Shown in pieces: positions 47,295 to 56,436 of a stretch of DNA of 64,000 nt (the stretch's first letter is position 1; every line of letters begins with the position of its first letter). Source of the stretch: Celeribacter baekdonensis B30. GTDB lineage: Bacteria > Pseudomonadota > Alphaproteobacteria > Rhodobacterales > Rhodobacteraceae. Made by a program: the position numbers and the translations under genes. The notes under the pieces are model-generated. The model worked only from the letters and a program-made list of their open reading frames with translations, did no database searches and was not told the origin of the DNA. The stretch is from the NCBI RefSeq assembly GCF_000299875.1, contig NZ_AMRK01000001.1:186001-250000 (forward strand), written 5' to 3'.

Positions 47295-48170
47295 TCACAT
47301 CTCCCCCAACCAAGTGACAGTCTCCGCCAGCATTTGATCCAATGTACTCGCATCGGTGAAGACGTTAAAGCTGTGGTCCATCGGGTAGATTTTCATCACG
47401 GTTTCGCCCGGATGGCAATTCGCGTAGCGCTCACCCATTTGCGGTTGCGGGCCGACGATGGTGTCGTTGGCGCCGACCATCAACAACAATGGCCCGTCGT
47501 ATCCAGCAACGGCAGCAACGGGGTCGGTGGTGACCAGTTCGTCAAAGAACGGCGCGTTCAGGGAAGTCGTGGCACCCCAAGGCAAGGTGAAGGTAAAGGT
47601 TTCGGTCGGATCTTCGGATGCGATGGCGGCGACGACGGCGTCCGTGCCCAAAAGGCCGGAGTAGGTCGGCAGCGGGTCGGCAACCGGGGCCCAGAGGATG
47701 AGGCCCTCGGGGTCGGATTTTTCCGCGACATGGGAGGCAACAAGGCCGCCTTGGGACCAGCCAAGGATCACCTGCGGGCGGTCCGGGAATTTGGCATTGA
47801 GCCATGCGACAGCGGCGAGGCCATCGGCGATCTGACCGGAGAACGTGGTTTCTTCCCATGTCTTGTCGGTCGATGCGCCTGAGCCCAGAAAGTCGATGCG
47901 GAGCGAGGGATAGCCCGCCTCGGCCAGCACGCGCGCGGAGCGGGAGAAGACGCCCTCGTCGGTGCCTGCGACGGGCAGCTCATCGCGCGAGCCGGTAAAG
48001 CCATGGAACAGCAGGATAACGGGCGTGTCGGAGGCGCCATCCGCATCGTTCAAAGTCGCGACAACCTTGCCCCCATCAGAGGGCACGGTGACGAGGGTTT
48101 CGGTGGCAAAAGCGGAGGTGGCGAGCAGGCAGAGCGCAGAGGAGGTGAGCGCGGGGAGGAGGCGTGTCAT
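47295..48170 (-). CDS. exported alpha/beta-hydrolase
   Basis: A 291-residue protein from ATG 48170 with AGGA upstream. Signal peptide about 1-22 (LPALTSSALCLLATSAFA). The fold is visible in VILLFHGFTGSRDE, DFLGSGASTDK, and the nucleophile elbow VILGWSQGGLVASH with Ser in GWSQG; later APVADPLP, LLMVGANDTIVGP (acid Asp) and MDHSFNVF with the catalytic His. Such enzymes hydrolyse esters or peptides in the periplasm; the substrate cannot be judged. It is downstream of pncB, 140 bases away. Confidence 0.87.
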   Translation of the reverse strand: MTRLLPALTSSALCLLATSAFATETLVTVPSDGGKVVATLNDADGASDTPVILLFHGFTGSRDELPVAGTDEGVFSRSARVLAEAGYPSLRIDFLGSGASTDKTWEETTFSGQIADGLAAVAWLNAKFPDRPQVILGWSQGGLVASHVAEKSDPEGLILWAPVADPLPTYSGLLGTDAVVAAIASEDPTETFTFTLPWGATTSLNAPFFDELVTTDPVAAVAGYDGPLLLMVGANDTIVGPQPQMGERYANCHPGETVMKIYPMDHSFNVFTDASTLDQMLAETVTWLGEM

Positions 48171-48310
48171 GGCGGGAATCCTGAGTTTGTCCGTATGGTC
48201 AAAGTCAGGAGAAAACCCGCGCAGGACACAAGAAAAGATGCACAGAGTCAGCGCCTTAAATACCGACTTGACCGAAATTTGTGCGACTGTCCGGGAAGTG
48301 GGCAATGGAG

Positions 48311-49603
48311 TTAGACCACAACCTCCACCGCGTCCTGCTCGCCAACCCCAAACACCCGCTTATACCGCTCAACCTCGGCCTTCGGCCCCATCGCCTTGTT
48401 CGGATTGTCCGACAGTTTCACCGTTGGCTGGCCGTTGGCACTGATGGCTTTGCAGACCAAGCTGAACGGCGCGAGTGCGTCGCCTGTGGTCAGGCCTCGG
48501 AAGTCGTTGGTCAGCAAAGTGCCCCAACCAAAAGACGTGCGTACACGGCCCGCGAACTGGGTGTGGAGTTCGATGATTTTATCGGTGTCCAAGCCATCAG
48601 AAAAGATCACCAGTTTCTTGGTCGGGTCTTCGCCGCGTGCGCGCCACCAGTCAATCGCCACCTCCGCCGCCGTCGCGGGATCGCCGCTGTCGATGCGGAT
48701 GCCGGTCCAGCCCGCAAGCCAATCGGGCGCGCCATTCAAAAAGCCGCGTGTGCCATAGGTGTCGGGTAGGATGATGCGCAGGTTGCCCTCGTGTTCTTCG
48801 TGCCAATCGGCCAGCACCTCATAGGGCGCTTGGCGCAGCTCGGCGTCGGTTTTGGCCAACGCGGAATAGACCATCGGAAGCTCATGGGCATTGGTGCCAA
48901 CCGCTTCGAGGTCGCGCTTCATCGCGATGTGGCAATTCGAGGTGCCGGTGAATTTGGAGCCGAGACCTTCGAGCATGGCTTGGACGCACCAATCCTGCCA
49001 GAGGTAGGAATGACGGCGACGGGTGCCGAAATCGGCGATTTTGAGCCCCTCAAGTGGTTTCAGCCGTTCGATTTTTTCCCACAGTTTGGTCATGCCACGG
49101 GCGTAGAGCACCTGAAGCTCGAACTTTTTCATCGGCCCAAGCACAGCCCGCGACCGCAGCTCCATCAGGATCGAGAGCGCCGGAATTTCCCAAAGCATGA
49201 CCTCGGGCCAGGAGCCTTCAAAGGTCAGTTCATATTGGCCGTCCTTTTTCTCAAGCTGATAAGGCGGAAGGCGCAGGTTTTCGAACCATTCCATGAAATC
49301 CGGGCGGAACATCTGGCGTTTGCCATAAAACGTATTGCCGCGCATCCATGTGCTTTCCCCGCGAGACAGGGAGAGGGAGCGGACATGGTCCAACTGTTCG
49401 CGCAGTTCGCCCTCATCGACCATCTCCGCCAAGCGGATGGATTTGGAACGGTTGATCAGCGAAAACGTGACCTGGGTGTCGGGTTTGTTGCGAAACACCG
49501 ACTGACACATCAGGAGTTTGTAAAAATCGGTGTCGATCAGGGAGCGGACAATCGGGTCGATTTTCCATTTGTGATTGTAGACGCGGGTGGCGATATCGAC
49601 CAT
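48311..49603 (-). CDS. pncB: nicotinate phosphoribosyltransferase
   Basis: A 430-residue enzyme using nicotinate, PRPP and ATP to make nicotinate mononucleotide, the Preiss-Handler NAD salvage step. [19 protein letters not shown] begins it, [19 protein letters not shown] carries the phosphorylated-His region and [25 protein letters not shown] is the substrate site; [16 protein letters not shown] follows. Start ATG 49603 is supported by AAGGGG upstream. Together with pncA at 51.6 kb the window holds both salvage steps from nicotinamide. Confidence 0.97.
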   Translation of the reverse strand: MVDIATRVYNHKWKIDPIVRSLIDTDFYKLLMCQSVFRNKPDTQVTFSLINRSKSIRLAEMVDEGELREQLDHVRSLSLSRGESTWMRGNTFYGKRQMFRPDFMEWFENLRLPPYQLEKKDGQYELTFEGSWPEVMLWEIPALSILMELRSRAVLGPMKKFELQVLYARGMTKLWEKIERLKPLEGLKIADFGTRRRHSYLWQDWCVQAMLEGLGSKFTGTSNCHIAMKRDLEAVGTNAHELPMVYSALAKTDAELRQAPYEVLADWHEEHEGNLRIILPDTYGTRGFLNGAPDWLAGWTGIRIDSGDPATAAEVAIDWWRARGEDPTKKLVIFSDGLDTDKIIELHTQFAGRVRTSFGWGTLLTNDFRGLTTGDALAPFSLVCKAISANGQPTVKLSDNPNKAMGPKAEVERYKRVFGVGEQDAVEVVV

Positions 49604-49738
49604 GAGCAGGCCCCTTCCTATGACAAAACGGTTAAAGCAGGGCAGAGAGGGGTTTGGCAAGCAGACCCATGGTTTTGTTCGTCATTTGAAAAGATTTGCG
49701 TGTTAGGCAGGATTTGAATTGTGACAAAGAGGCAGATG

Positions 49739-50296
49739 ATGAAAGCGATTTTAGCTGGGGTATTTTGGATCTTGGCGGCGGGGTCGGCCATGGCGCAGGG
49801 CGATTGGGACTATGGGTCGTGGCGGGTGTCTACATTCGCCGAAAACGTGGGAACGGCAGGGATCGTCGAGGATGTCTACCACTATTGTATCGCCAGCAGT
49901 GGCGGCGATGGCGACGCGCGCATTTCGATTGAGTTCATGAGCCATGATGCCGGCCCGCCGACGGTGTATCCTTCCGTGGTGATCGAAGAATACGCCCCAC
50001 GCGGCTATGACACGCAAATGCAGGACGGCATGACCGGCTACATCATCTTCGACAGCTATGAAACCGCCGCCGCGACGCCTGTCACAAGCTATGATCCTGA
50101 CGGCTATAAACGCGCGCGGGTGAGTTATGATCAACCCTACAGCCAGTGGATGCTACAAAAGATGCAGGCCAACGGGCGGCTGGATTTGGTGGTTCAGGGG
50201 CGACCTGTTGCGGCGTTTCAACTCAACGGGTTTTCGGCAGCCTACCTGAAGGCGGCAGATGTTTGCGGGTTCTCCGGCGTCGGCGTGATCCCGTGA
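49739..50296 (+). CDS. uncharacterised exported protein
   Basis: A 185-residue protein from ATG 49739 (GAGG upstream at a good distance; ATG 49736 and GTG 49721 are possible). Signal peptide about 1-20 (AILAGVFWILAAGSAMAQ). The rest is acidic and aromatic-rich (DWDYGSWRVSTFAENVGTA, YIIFDSYETAA) with two cysteines (YHYCIASS and ADVCGF) that could pair in the periplasm. A periplasmic beta-rich fold is likely, resembling IalB-like proteins in length and composition, but family is not recognised. Stop abuts the convergent SulP gene. Confidence 0.72.
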   Translation: MKAILAGVFWILAAGSAMAQGDWDYGSWRVSTFAENVGTAGIVEDVYHYCIASSGGDGDARISIEFMSHDAGPPTVYPSVVIEEYAPRGYDTQMQDGMTGYIIFDSYETAAATPVTSYDPDGYKRARVSYDQPYSQWMLQKMQANGRLDLVVQGRPVAAFQLNGFSAAYLKAADVCGFSGVGVIP

Positions 50297-51568
50297 TTAT
50301 CGGTCGCGCGGCGTCCAATCTTCGTCCGTATCGGCCTGTTTGTCACCACGGCGCCTGAGTTTCATCGCCAGCCCAAGCGCGATACCCACACCAATAGCAA
50401 GGGTGAGATCGGTGAGCACCGTGAGCAAAAGTGTGATCACCAAAAGCACCTGATCCGAACGAGCCGCGCGTAGATAGCTGCCCCAACGATGCGGCTCAGA
50501 CATGTTCCACGCGGTCAAAAGCAGCAAACCGGACAGGGCGGGCATGGCAAGAAAGCCTGCCAGCGGGGCCACCAGCATCAAAATCGCGAGAATGGTCAGC
50601 GCATGAATGATCCCGGCTACCGGCGTTTTACCCCCCGCGCGCACATTGGTCGCGGTGCGGGCAATGGCCCCTGTCGCAGGTAAACCGCCAAACAGGGAGG
50701 AGCCCAGATTGGCCACGCCCTGCGCGAGAAGCTCCGCATTGGACCGGTGTTTGCCAGAAATCATGCGATCCGCAACCATGGCGGACAAAAGCGATTCAAC
50801 ACCTGCCAAAAAGGCGATGATCACCGCCGAGGACAAAAGTTCGCGGATGCGATCAAAGCTGAGATCCGGCAACTGAGGCATCGGCAGACTGCGTGGCAAA
50901 TCGCCAAACCGCGTTTGAATCGTCGCGACAGGCAGATCGAAGATCGCAACAACGGCAGAGGTGATCGCCACCGCCACGATCAACCCCGGCAATCGCGGCG
51001 CAGCGCGGCGGAACAAAACGATCAACACCATCGTGGCCAATCCGATGGCAAAGGCCGCCGGGGTCATGGCGGGCAAAGCGCGCCAGATCGCGGGGATTTT
51101 TTCGATGAAATCGGCAGGCATCGCGCCGCTGAGACCCAAAAGATCGGGGATTTGGCTCGTGGCGATGATCACGGCGATGCCGATGGTAAAGCCGTTGATC
51201 ACCGCTTCGGGCACGTGGCGCACCAGACCGCCCGCATGGAACGCCCCCGCAACCAAAAGGATAATTCCGGCCATGAAGGTCGCGGTGACCAATCCATCAT
51301 ACCCATACGTCGCCACCACCCCGGCAACCACCACGATAAACGCCCCGGTCGGCCCGCCGATCTGAACACGACTACCGCCCAGCGCGGAAATCAAAAACCC
51401 CGCGATGATGGCGGTGACGATACCCTCCGCAGGCCCCGCACCTGAGGCGATAGCAATGGCGATGGACAGAGGCAGTGCCACCAAAGCCACGGTGATGCCA
51501 GCAAAGACATCGGCTCTAAACTGATCTTTTGTATAGGTTTTGAGAGTGGTGAAAAGTTTCGGGGTCAT
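50297..51568 (-). CDS. SulP-type anion permease without STAS domain
   Basis: A 423-residue membrane protein of the SLC26/SulP family with about 12-14 hydrophobic segments. The signature is visible: DVFAGITVALVALPLSIAIAIASGAGP, GGSRVQIGGPTGAFIVVV, and the second-repeat NAELLAQGVANLGSSLFGGLPATGAIARTATNVRAGG. The C-terminus ends after the last helix with RRRGDKQADTDEDW, so the cytoplasmic STAS domain of most SulP proteins is missing. The transported ion (bicarbonate, sulfate or other) is not predictable. Its start is three bases from the pncA stop, so both share a transcript. Confidence 0.9.
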   Translation of the reverse strand: MTPKLFTTLKTYTKDQFRADVFAGITVALVALPLSIAIAIASGAGPAEGIVTAIIAGFLISALGGSRVQIGGPTGAFIVVVAGVVATYGYDGLVTATFMAGIILLVAGAFHAGGLVRHVPEAVINGFTIGIAVIIATSQIPDLLGLSGAMPADFIEKIPAIWRALPAMTPAAFAIGLATMVLIVLFRRAAPRLPGLIVAVAITSAVVAIFDLPVATIQTRFGDLPRSLPMPQLPDLSFDRIRELLSSAVIIAFLAGVESLLSAMVADRMISGKHRSNAELLAQGVANLGSSLFGGLPATGAIARTATNVRAGGKTPVAGIIHALTILAILMLVAPLAGFLAMPALSGLLLLTAWNMSEPHRWGSYLRAARSDQVLLVITLLLTVLTDLTLAIGVGIALGLAMKLRRRGDKQADTDEDWTPRDR

Positions 51569-51571
51569 GGC

Positions 51572-52171
51572 TCAAACAACCTCAACCCCGGCGGTTTTCA
51601 TCCCGTCGATTGCGGTTTTCTTTGATCCCTCCATGTCAATCGCGCGACATAAATCCGCACGAACAGCGACTTTAAACCCAAGGCGCGCGGCATCGACGGC
51701 GGAGAAATTCACACAGAAATCAAACGCCAGACCGACCAGCGTGAGCGTATCTATTCCACGGGTTTTGAGATAGCCCTCAAGCCCGGTCGGGGTCACATGA
51801 TCGTTTTCGAAAAAGGCGGAATAGCTGTCAATCGCGGGATTGTACCCCTTGCGAATGATCAGGTCGCCATCAAGTCGCAGCCCCGGATGAAAGGCGGCAC
51901 CGCCCGTACCCTGAATACAGTGATCCGGCCAGAGCACTTGGGTGCCATAAGGCATCTCGGTGGTGCTAAAGGGCGCTGCCGCATGGGTGCTGGCAAAGGA
52001 CGAATGCCCGGCGGGATGCCAGTCTTGCGTCAGGACCACGGCAGCGAACTCATCCATCAAAGCATTGACGCCGGGTACGATCTCGTCGCCGCCGGTCACA
52101 GCCAGCGCACCACCGGGGCAAAAGTCGTTTTGGATGTCGATGACGATCAAGGCTTCGTTGGCTGGACGCAT
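51572..52171 (-). CDS. pncA: nicotinamidase
   Basis: A 199-residue isochorismatase-fold hydrolase converting nicotinamide to nicotinate and ammonia. VIDIQNDFCPGGAL at the N-terminus contains the catalytic Asp. DWHPAGHSSFAS gives metal ligands, KGYNPAIDSYSAFFEND gives the catalytic Lys, and VGLAFDFCVNFSAVDA contains the catalytic Cys. ATG 52171 is preceded by AAAGGAG at eight bases. It is the first gene of pncA-SulP and feeds pncB nearby. Confidence 0.95.
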   Translation of the reverse strand: MRPANEALIVIDIQNDFCPGGALAVTGGDEIVPGVNALMDEFAAVVLTQDWHPAGHSSFASTHAAAPFSTTEMPYGTQVLWPDHCIQGTGGAAFHPGLRLDGDLIIRKGYNPAIDSYSAFFENDHVTPTGLEGYLKTRGIDTLTLVGLAFDFCVNFSAVDAARLGFKVAVRADLCRAIDMEGSKKTAIDGMKTAGVEVV

Positions 52172-52588
52172 GGGAGGTCTCCTTTGGCATAGGCCTAGCG
52201 CGCGCTGACCGGGCTTGGCAAGCGTCATGGCGATGTGAATCGGGGTCGGTTTTGCCCAAGTGACCGAGGGATTCGTAAATTAGGATCTTTTGGGCTGGAT
52301 GAGAGACTGATTTCTAGGTGGCAGACGCAATTCTTGCCCCGCGCGCTCAAATGTAATCCGCGACATCCCCGGCTTGGTTTACGCCACGGCGGATAAGGTA
52401 TCTTTGTCAGAGAGTACCACGTCGGCGAACACCACAGTGCCTTCATAGTCGCGCCGATCGCACCGGAGCCGAGAAACCTTTGGACGCGCTGGCGGACGGG
52501 GCCGTAGCGGGATATGTATAAATGATGCGCGCTTTTACCGCTGTGCAAGGTCTTGCCTGCGCCCACAGGCGGGAGTATCGAGCATATT
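52172..52588. other. 417-base stretch without a supported gene
   Basis: Between pncA and trhO on opposite strands. A minus-strand frame 52225-52566 (113 residues, starting MGAGKTL) stays open, but has no family motif or ribosome site and its codon flavour is unlike the neighbours. A short minus-strand stretch reading VVFADVVLSDKDT in another frame could be the remains of an old gene. I could not tie it to a family. The trhO promoter must be in the last part. Confidence 0.4.
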
Positions 52589-53500
52589 ATGTTTACAGTT
52601 TGCGCTCTCTATCACTTCGCCCGCTTCGATGACCCCTCCGCTTTGCGGGGGCCGCTTTTGGAGCTATGCCTCTCGGACGGCATCACCGGGTCGCTTTTGC
52701 TGGCCCGCGAAGGCATCAATGGCACAGTGGCCGGGCCCACGCCCGCCGCGATTGACCGTTTGGTGGCGCATATCCGCGCCCTGCCCGGCTGTGCCGATTT
52801 TGAGTACAAACTCTCGACAGCGGCGGCGCAGCCATTTGGCCGGATGAAGGTCCGGTTGAAAAAAGAGATCGTGACCATGGGGCAACCGGATGTCGATCCG
52901 CGCGCGCGGGTTGGGCACTATTGCAACCCGAAAGAGTGGAACGAACTGATCTCAGCCGATGATGTGGCAGTGATCGACACGCGCAATGATTACGAATTTG
53001 GGATTGGCACGTTCAAGAACGCGATTGATCCGCAGACCAAGAGCTTTCGCGACTTTCCGCAATGGTGGGAAGAGAACAAAGACCGGTTTCACAACAAACG
53101 CATCGCGATGTTTTGCACCGGTGGCATTCGCTGTGAGAAATCGACCAATTTCCTGTTAGGTCAGGGGATTGAGGAGGTCTATCACCTCAAGGGCGGGATT
53201 TTGAAATATCTCGAAGAGATGCCCAAAGAGGAAAGCCTTTGGGAGGGCGAATGTTTCGTCTTCGATGGTCGCGTGTCGATTGGACATGGGTTGACCGAGG
53301 GACCACATGAGCTTTGCCACGCCTGTCGCCGTCCGATTTTACCCGAAGACAAAGCGCGGCCAGAGTATGAAGAGGGTGTGTCCTGTCATCAATGTGTCGA
53401 TGAAACGGATGAGGCGCGCAAAGAACGGTTCCGCGAAAGGCAGCACCAAATTGCTTTGGCGAAAGCGCGCGGCGAGCGGCATTTTTCGCGTCAAGCGTGA
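52589..53500 (+). CDS. trhO: tRNA uridine(34) hydroxylase TrhO (rhodanese-like)
   Basis: A 303-residue enzyme of the YceA family that hydroxylates uridine 34 in tRNA, giving 5-hydroxyuridine with oxygen. An N-terminal acylphosphatase-like domain (about 1-95; LLAREGINGTVAG is the family start) precedes a rhodanese domain with IDTRNDYEFGIGTF and the active-site loop MFCTGGIRCEKST. A C-terminal cysteine set (CHACRRPI and CHQCVDE) forms a zinc-like module. The start ATG 52589 was preferred to 52553. Confidence 0.93.
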   Translation: MFTVCALYHFARFDDPSALRGPLLELCLSDGITGSLLLAREGINGTVAGPTPAAIDRLVAHIRALPGCADFEYKLSTAAAQPFGRMKVRLKKEIVTMGQPDVDPRARVGHYCNPKEWNELISADDVAVIDTRNDYEFGIGTFKNAIDPQTKSFRDFPQWWEENKDRFHNKRIAMFCTGGIRCEKSTNFLLGQGIEEVYHLKGGILKYLEEMPKEESLWEGECFVFDGRVSIGHGLTEGPHELCHACRRPILPEDKARPEYEEGVSCHQCVDETDEARKERFRERQHQIALAKARGERHFSRQA

Positions 53501-53516
53501 GTGGCACAGTACGCGT

Positions 53517-54170
53517 TCATCTGAGCATCATCCGATGAACACGGATGGCGCGGTCGACATCCTCATACCATGTCAGCTTGCCATCCTCTAAAATCGCCGC
53601 CGCATTGCAAAGCGATGCGATGAGACCCAGAGAATGGGACACCATCACAGCGCCGGAATTTTTCAAACGATCCCGGATCACCGCCTCACTTTTACGGCGA
53701 AAAGACGCATCCCCAACAGAGGTCACTTCGTCGATCAAATAGTGATCGAAATGGATACCCATAGAGGCGCCAAAGGCCAAACGCGCCCGCATACCGGAAG
53801 AGTAGCTACGGATCGGTTGATAAAAATGGGCACCGAGTTCGGAGAAGTCTTCTACAAAATCAATAAGTTGCTTTGTATCGACTCCATAAACCCGTGCAAT
53901 GAACCGCACATTTTGCGCGCCCGTCAGATCGGCATGAAAAGACCCCGCAAAACCGACAGGCCAAGATACCGTTCCGTCAATGTCAATCTGACCGCTGTGA
54001 GGCAGGATCGCACCGGCGATCATCCGCAAAAGGGTCGATTTCCCCGCCCCATTGCGCCCTAAAAGCGCGACACAGCGATCTTGGGGGAATTCGACCGTCA
54101 GATTGTCGGCCACGACTTTTCTGGCATACCCCAAGGGAAAAGACATCGAGACGTTTTTCAAACGGATCAT
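53517..54170 (-). CDS. capsule/surface polysaccharide ABC exporter ATPase (KpsT-like)
   Basis: A 217-residue ATP-binding subunit of an ABC-2 polysaccharide exporter. Start ATG 54170 lies two bases from the KpsE-like stop. Walker A is LLGRNGAGKSTL (about 35-47), the ABC signature YSSGMRARLAFG, Walker B HYLIDEVTSVGD with glutamate, and VMVSHSLGLI gives the switch His. Length of about 217 is that of KpsT-type subunits rather than longer Wzt proteins that carry substrate-binding domains. With KpsE and the divergent KpsM it completes the inner-membrane exporter. Confidence 0.94.
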   Translation of the reverse strand: MIRLKNVSMSFPLGYARKVVADNLTVEFPQDRCVALLGRNGAGKSTLLRMIAGAILPHSGQIDIDGTVSWPVGFAGSFHADLTGAQNVRFIARVYGVDTKQLIDFVEDFSELGAHFYQPIRSYSSGMRARLAFGASMGIHFDHYLIDEVTSVGDASFRRKSEAVIRDRLKNSGAVMVSHSLGLIASLCNAAAILEDGKLTWYEDVDRAIRVHRMMLR

Positions 54171-54172
54171 GT

Positions 54173-55414
54173 TTAGCGTCGATCTTTTATGGAATAAAAA
54201 ATCATCGCCCCAAGCGACCAAACCCCGACAAGCAAAAGCGTGGTGAGTGCAAAGATCAGGATGCGCCTTGGATGGGTTGGAGTTTCGGCCAGTGTCGGCG
54301 GACTATAGACCACAAGGTATCGACTTTTCCGATCCGCTTCCGTCACAGCCGCATCGTAATTGGCACGGGCCGCAAGGTATCGTGCTTCGGCAAATTCCCG
54401 GTCCACCACAAGACCTTCATATTCCGAAACAATCTCCGAATAGGGCGGTCCGCTGCCTTCTACTCCCGCGCCAAGAGAGCTGCGCTCATCCTCAATGCGA
54501 TTGCGGATGATGCTGATACGCCGATCCGACTGTTCAATCCGAGGGTCCGTGTCGCGCGTTGTCGATTGGCGGATGAGGTCATTGGTGATGATTTCCTCGG
54601 CCAATTGCGCATTCAGCGAGTTCAAAAGCCCCATTTGGCCCTGGATTGCCGCTTGCGGATCAATCATCTGATTTTCGACACGAAAGGCCGTCAGCCGGGT
54701 GCGTGCACTTCGCAGCTGTTCCGTGGTCACATCAAGGGTTTCGCGGGCAAAACGAATGCTGTCTTCACGGGCGATATTGGACAATTCGTTGATTTTCTGA
54801 GAGGACAATTCGAGCACGGCGCGGGCGATATTGAGGCTATCCTCGGCACGGAAACTGCGGATTTCGGCCTCAATCAAACCGGCATTGCCATCAAAGGACA
54901 CGAGCGTCATCTTGGACCAATAGTCCGCGAGATCCTCGATGGTTGCACCATCATGAAGGCTGAAAACAGGGTCGCGATTGGGCAGAGAATAGATTTCCTT
55001 GAGATCCAGTCTCTGATCAATCAAAGAGACAATTTCATGACCTCGCATATATTCATACAGGATATCGCTGTCGCGCGCCCCATTGGAGGACGATCCAATA
55101 AGCGAGCCAACAAGGTCAGACACCGGAAGCGACGTCTCCGCGCGCACCGAAAAGCCGACAGTTGTGGAATATTGATCAGACGCGAACACTGCAAGGTAGA
55201 TGGCGGTCAGAACGGACGGCACAATAACAAAGGCCCCAAAGGTGGCGGCGAGGATATAGTGGCGCGGTCGTAAAAAAGCAGGCTCCGCTTTTGGTAAAGT
55301 CTCTACAAGAACGATGGATTCCTTGATATTTGGCTCAGGCGCCGTGTTAGCCTCCGCTGCGGCATTCGCCTGATTTGCTCGCCGTCTGCGCCTTGCTCGT
55401 GCCGCCAAATTCAC
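54173..55414 (-). CDS. capsule polysaccharide export inner-membrane protein (KpsE-like)
   Basis: A 413-residue polysaccharide co-polymerase type protein. GTG 55414 is the start, with AAAGGAG seven bases before it. The N-terminus is rich in Arg (RARRRRRAN), then one helix about 53-75 (YILAATFGAFVIVPSVLTAIYLAVF), a periplasmic coiled coil about 130-330 (LDVTTEQLRSARTRLTAFRVENQ), and a last helix about 385-405 (ILIFALTTLLLVGVWSLGAMIF). KpsE family PIxRDPVF-type marks are present. It would span the periplasm and couple the KpsMT exporter to an outer-membrane channel, which is not in this window. Confidence 0.9.
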   Translation of the reverse strand: MNLAARARRRRRANQANAAAEANTAPEPNIKESIVLVETLPKAEPAFLRPRHYILAATFGAFVIVPSVLTAIYLAVFASDQYSTTVGFSVRAETSLPVSDLVGSLIGSSSNGARDSDILYEYMRGHEIVSLIDQRLDLKEIYSLPNRDPVFSLHDGATIEDLADYWSKMTLVSFDGNAGLIEAEIRSFRAEDSLNIARAVLELSSQKINELSNIAREDSIRFARETLDVTTEQLRSARTRLTAFRVENQMIDPQAAIQGQMGLLNSLNAQLAEEIITNDLIRQSTTRDTDPRIEQSDRRISIIRNRIEDERSSLGAGVEGSGPPYSEIVSEYEGLVVDREFAEARYLAARANYDAAVTEADRKSRYLVVYSPPTLAETPTHPRRILIFALTTLLLVGVWSLGAMIFYSIKDRR

Positions 55415-55541
55415 GTGTATTCTCCTTTGAAAGGCTTGCTATACTGCTGTCCCGAAGATAGCTGTGAAGCATGCTTAACCTAGCCAATGCATGGCTTTAA
55501 GACCAGCCTGTAAACTTAGTTCGCTACAAAGTAGAGTAAGA
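55415..55541. promoter_or_regulatory. divergent promoter region of kpsE-kpsT and kpsM
   Basis: About 127 bases between the divergent KpsE-like and KpsM-like starts. The two exporter halves must be transcribed from here. No clear inverted repeat is seen; the KpsE ribosome site AAAGGAG is at its left end. Confidence 0.5.
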
Positions 55542-56369
55542 ATGAGCCAGCTCCCTCCCGAAAGGCTTGCCAGTGGCATCGTGCCACCACAGCGACCCAA
55601 AGGGCGAAAGTACAAATTTGGGCGGAGCGTCATCGCCCTTATTCTCAGGGAGGTTGAGACCCGCTATTCGCGTGCGCTGGGTGGGTATCTTTGGGCGTTC
55701 TTCGAACCTGTCGCCGGGATTACATTCCTCAGTTTTATCTTTTCGCTGATTGCACACAAACCTGCCTTGGGGTCGAGTTTTCCTCTGTATTATGCATCAG
55801 GTTTTTTACCATTTGGCATGTTCATGGCAATTTCAAATGATCTGTCACGCGCGGTACGATTTTCCAAACCGCTGCTGCAATACCCCGCGATTGCGTTTAT
55901 CGACGCCCTGATCGCGCGGTTGGTGTTGAACCTTGTCACGCAGGGCTTGGTGATGACCTTGGTGTTCATTCTGATCGTGAACATGTTCGATCTTTCGCTG
56001 ATCGTGAACTGGTCACGGATTTTCTTAGGGGTCGCGATGCTGATCGCCTTAAGCGTGGCGATTGGCGTATTGAATTGCTACATTATCTTGGTCGTGCCTT
56101 TGTGGGAACAGATTTGGTCCATCTTGACACGACCTTTGCTGATCATTTCAGGCGTTTTGTTCTTACCGGAAAGTTTTTCTCAACCCACACTTGGCGTTTT
56201 GATGCTCAATCCCATTTGTCACTTCGTCGGCGTTTTGAGGTCAGGAATTTATTCAACATATGATGCTTCGGCGTCGTCCCCGTTATACGTTTTTGCCTTG
56301 GCTCTTTTTATCGGAACCATCGGCATGATATTGCTCAGCCGCAATTACAAAGCCTTGTTGCTCAAGTGA
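55542..56369 (+). CDS. capsule polysaccharide ABC exporter permease (KpsM-like)
   Basis: A 275-residue ABC-2 permease. ATG 55542 (MSQLPPER) is preferred to the upstream 55491 because of an AGAGTAAG site close by. Six hydrophobic helices are read: LWAFFEPVAGITFLSFIFSLI, YYASGFLPFGMFMAIS, ALIARLVLNLVTQGLVMTLVFIL, IFLGVAMLIALSVAIGVLNCYII, WSILTRPLLIISGVLFLP and YVFALALFIGTIGMILL. RYSRALGGYLWAFFEPV is a KpsM/Wzm family mark. Together with KpsT it moves a finished glycan chain over the inner membrane. It starts the cluster of glycan genes that follow. Confidence 0.92.
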   Translation: MSQLPPERLASGIVPPQRPKGRKYKFGRSVIALILREVETRYSRALGGYLWAFFEPVAGITFLSFIFSLIAHKPALGSSFPLYYASGFLPFGMFMAISNDLSRAVRFSKPLLQYPAIAFIDALIARLVLNLVTQGLVMTLVFILIVNMFDLSLIVNWSRIFLGVAMLIALSVAIGVLNCYIILVVPLWEQIWSILTRPLLIISGVLFLPESFSQPTLGVLMLNPICHFVGVLRSGIYSTYDASASSPLYVFALALFIGTIGMILLSRNYKALLLK

Positions 56370-56436
56370 CGAGAGAGCAAACAGAGCGCAGCCAAGTGAG
56401 CGGGCAGACAAAAAAAGACCTAGGAGCGAACCGAGT

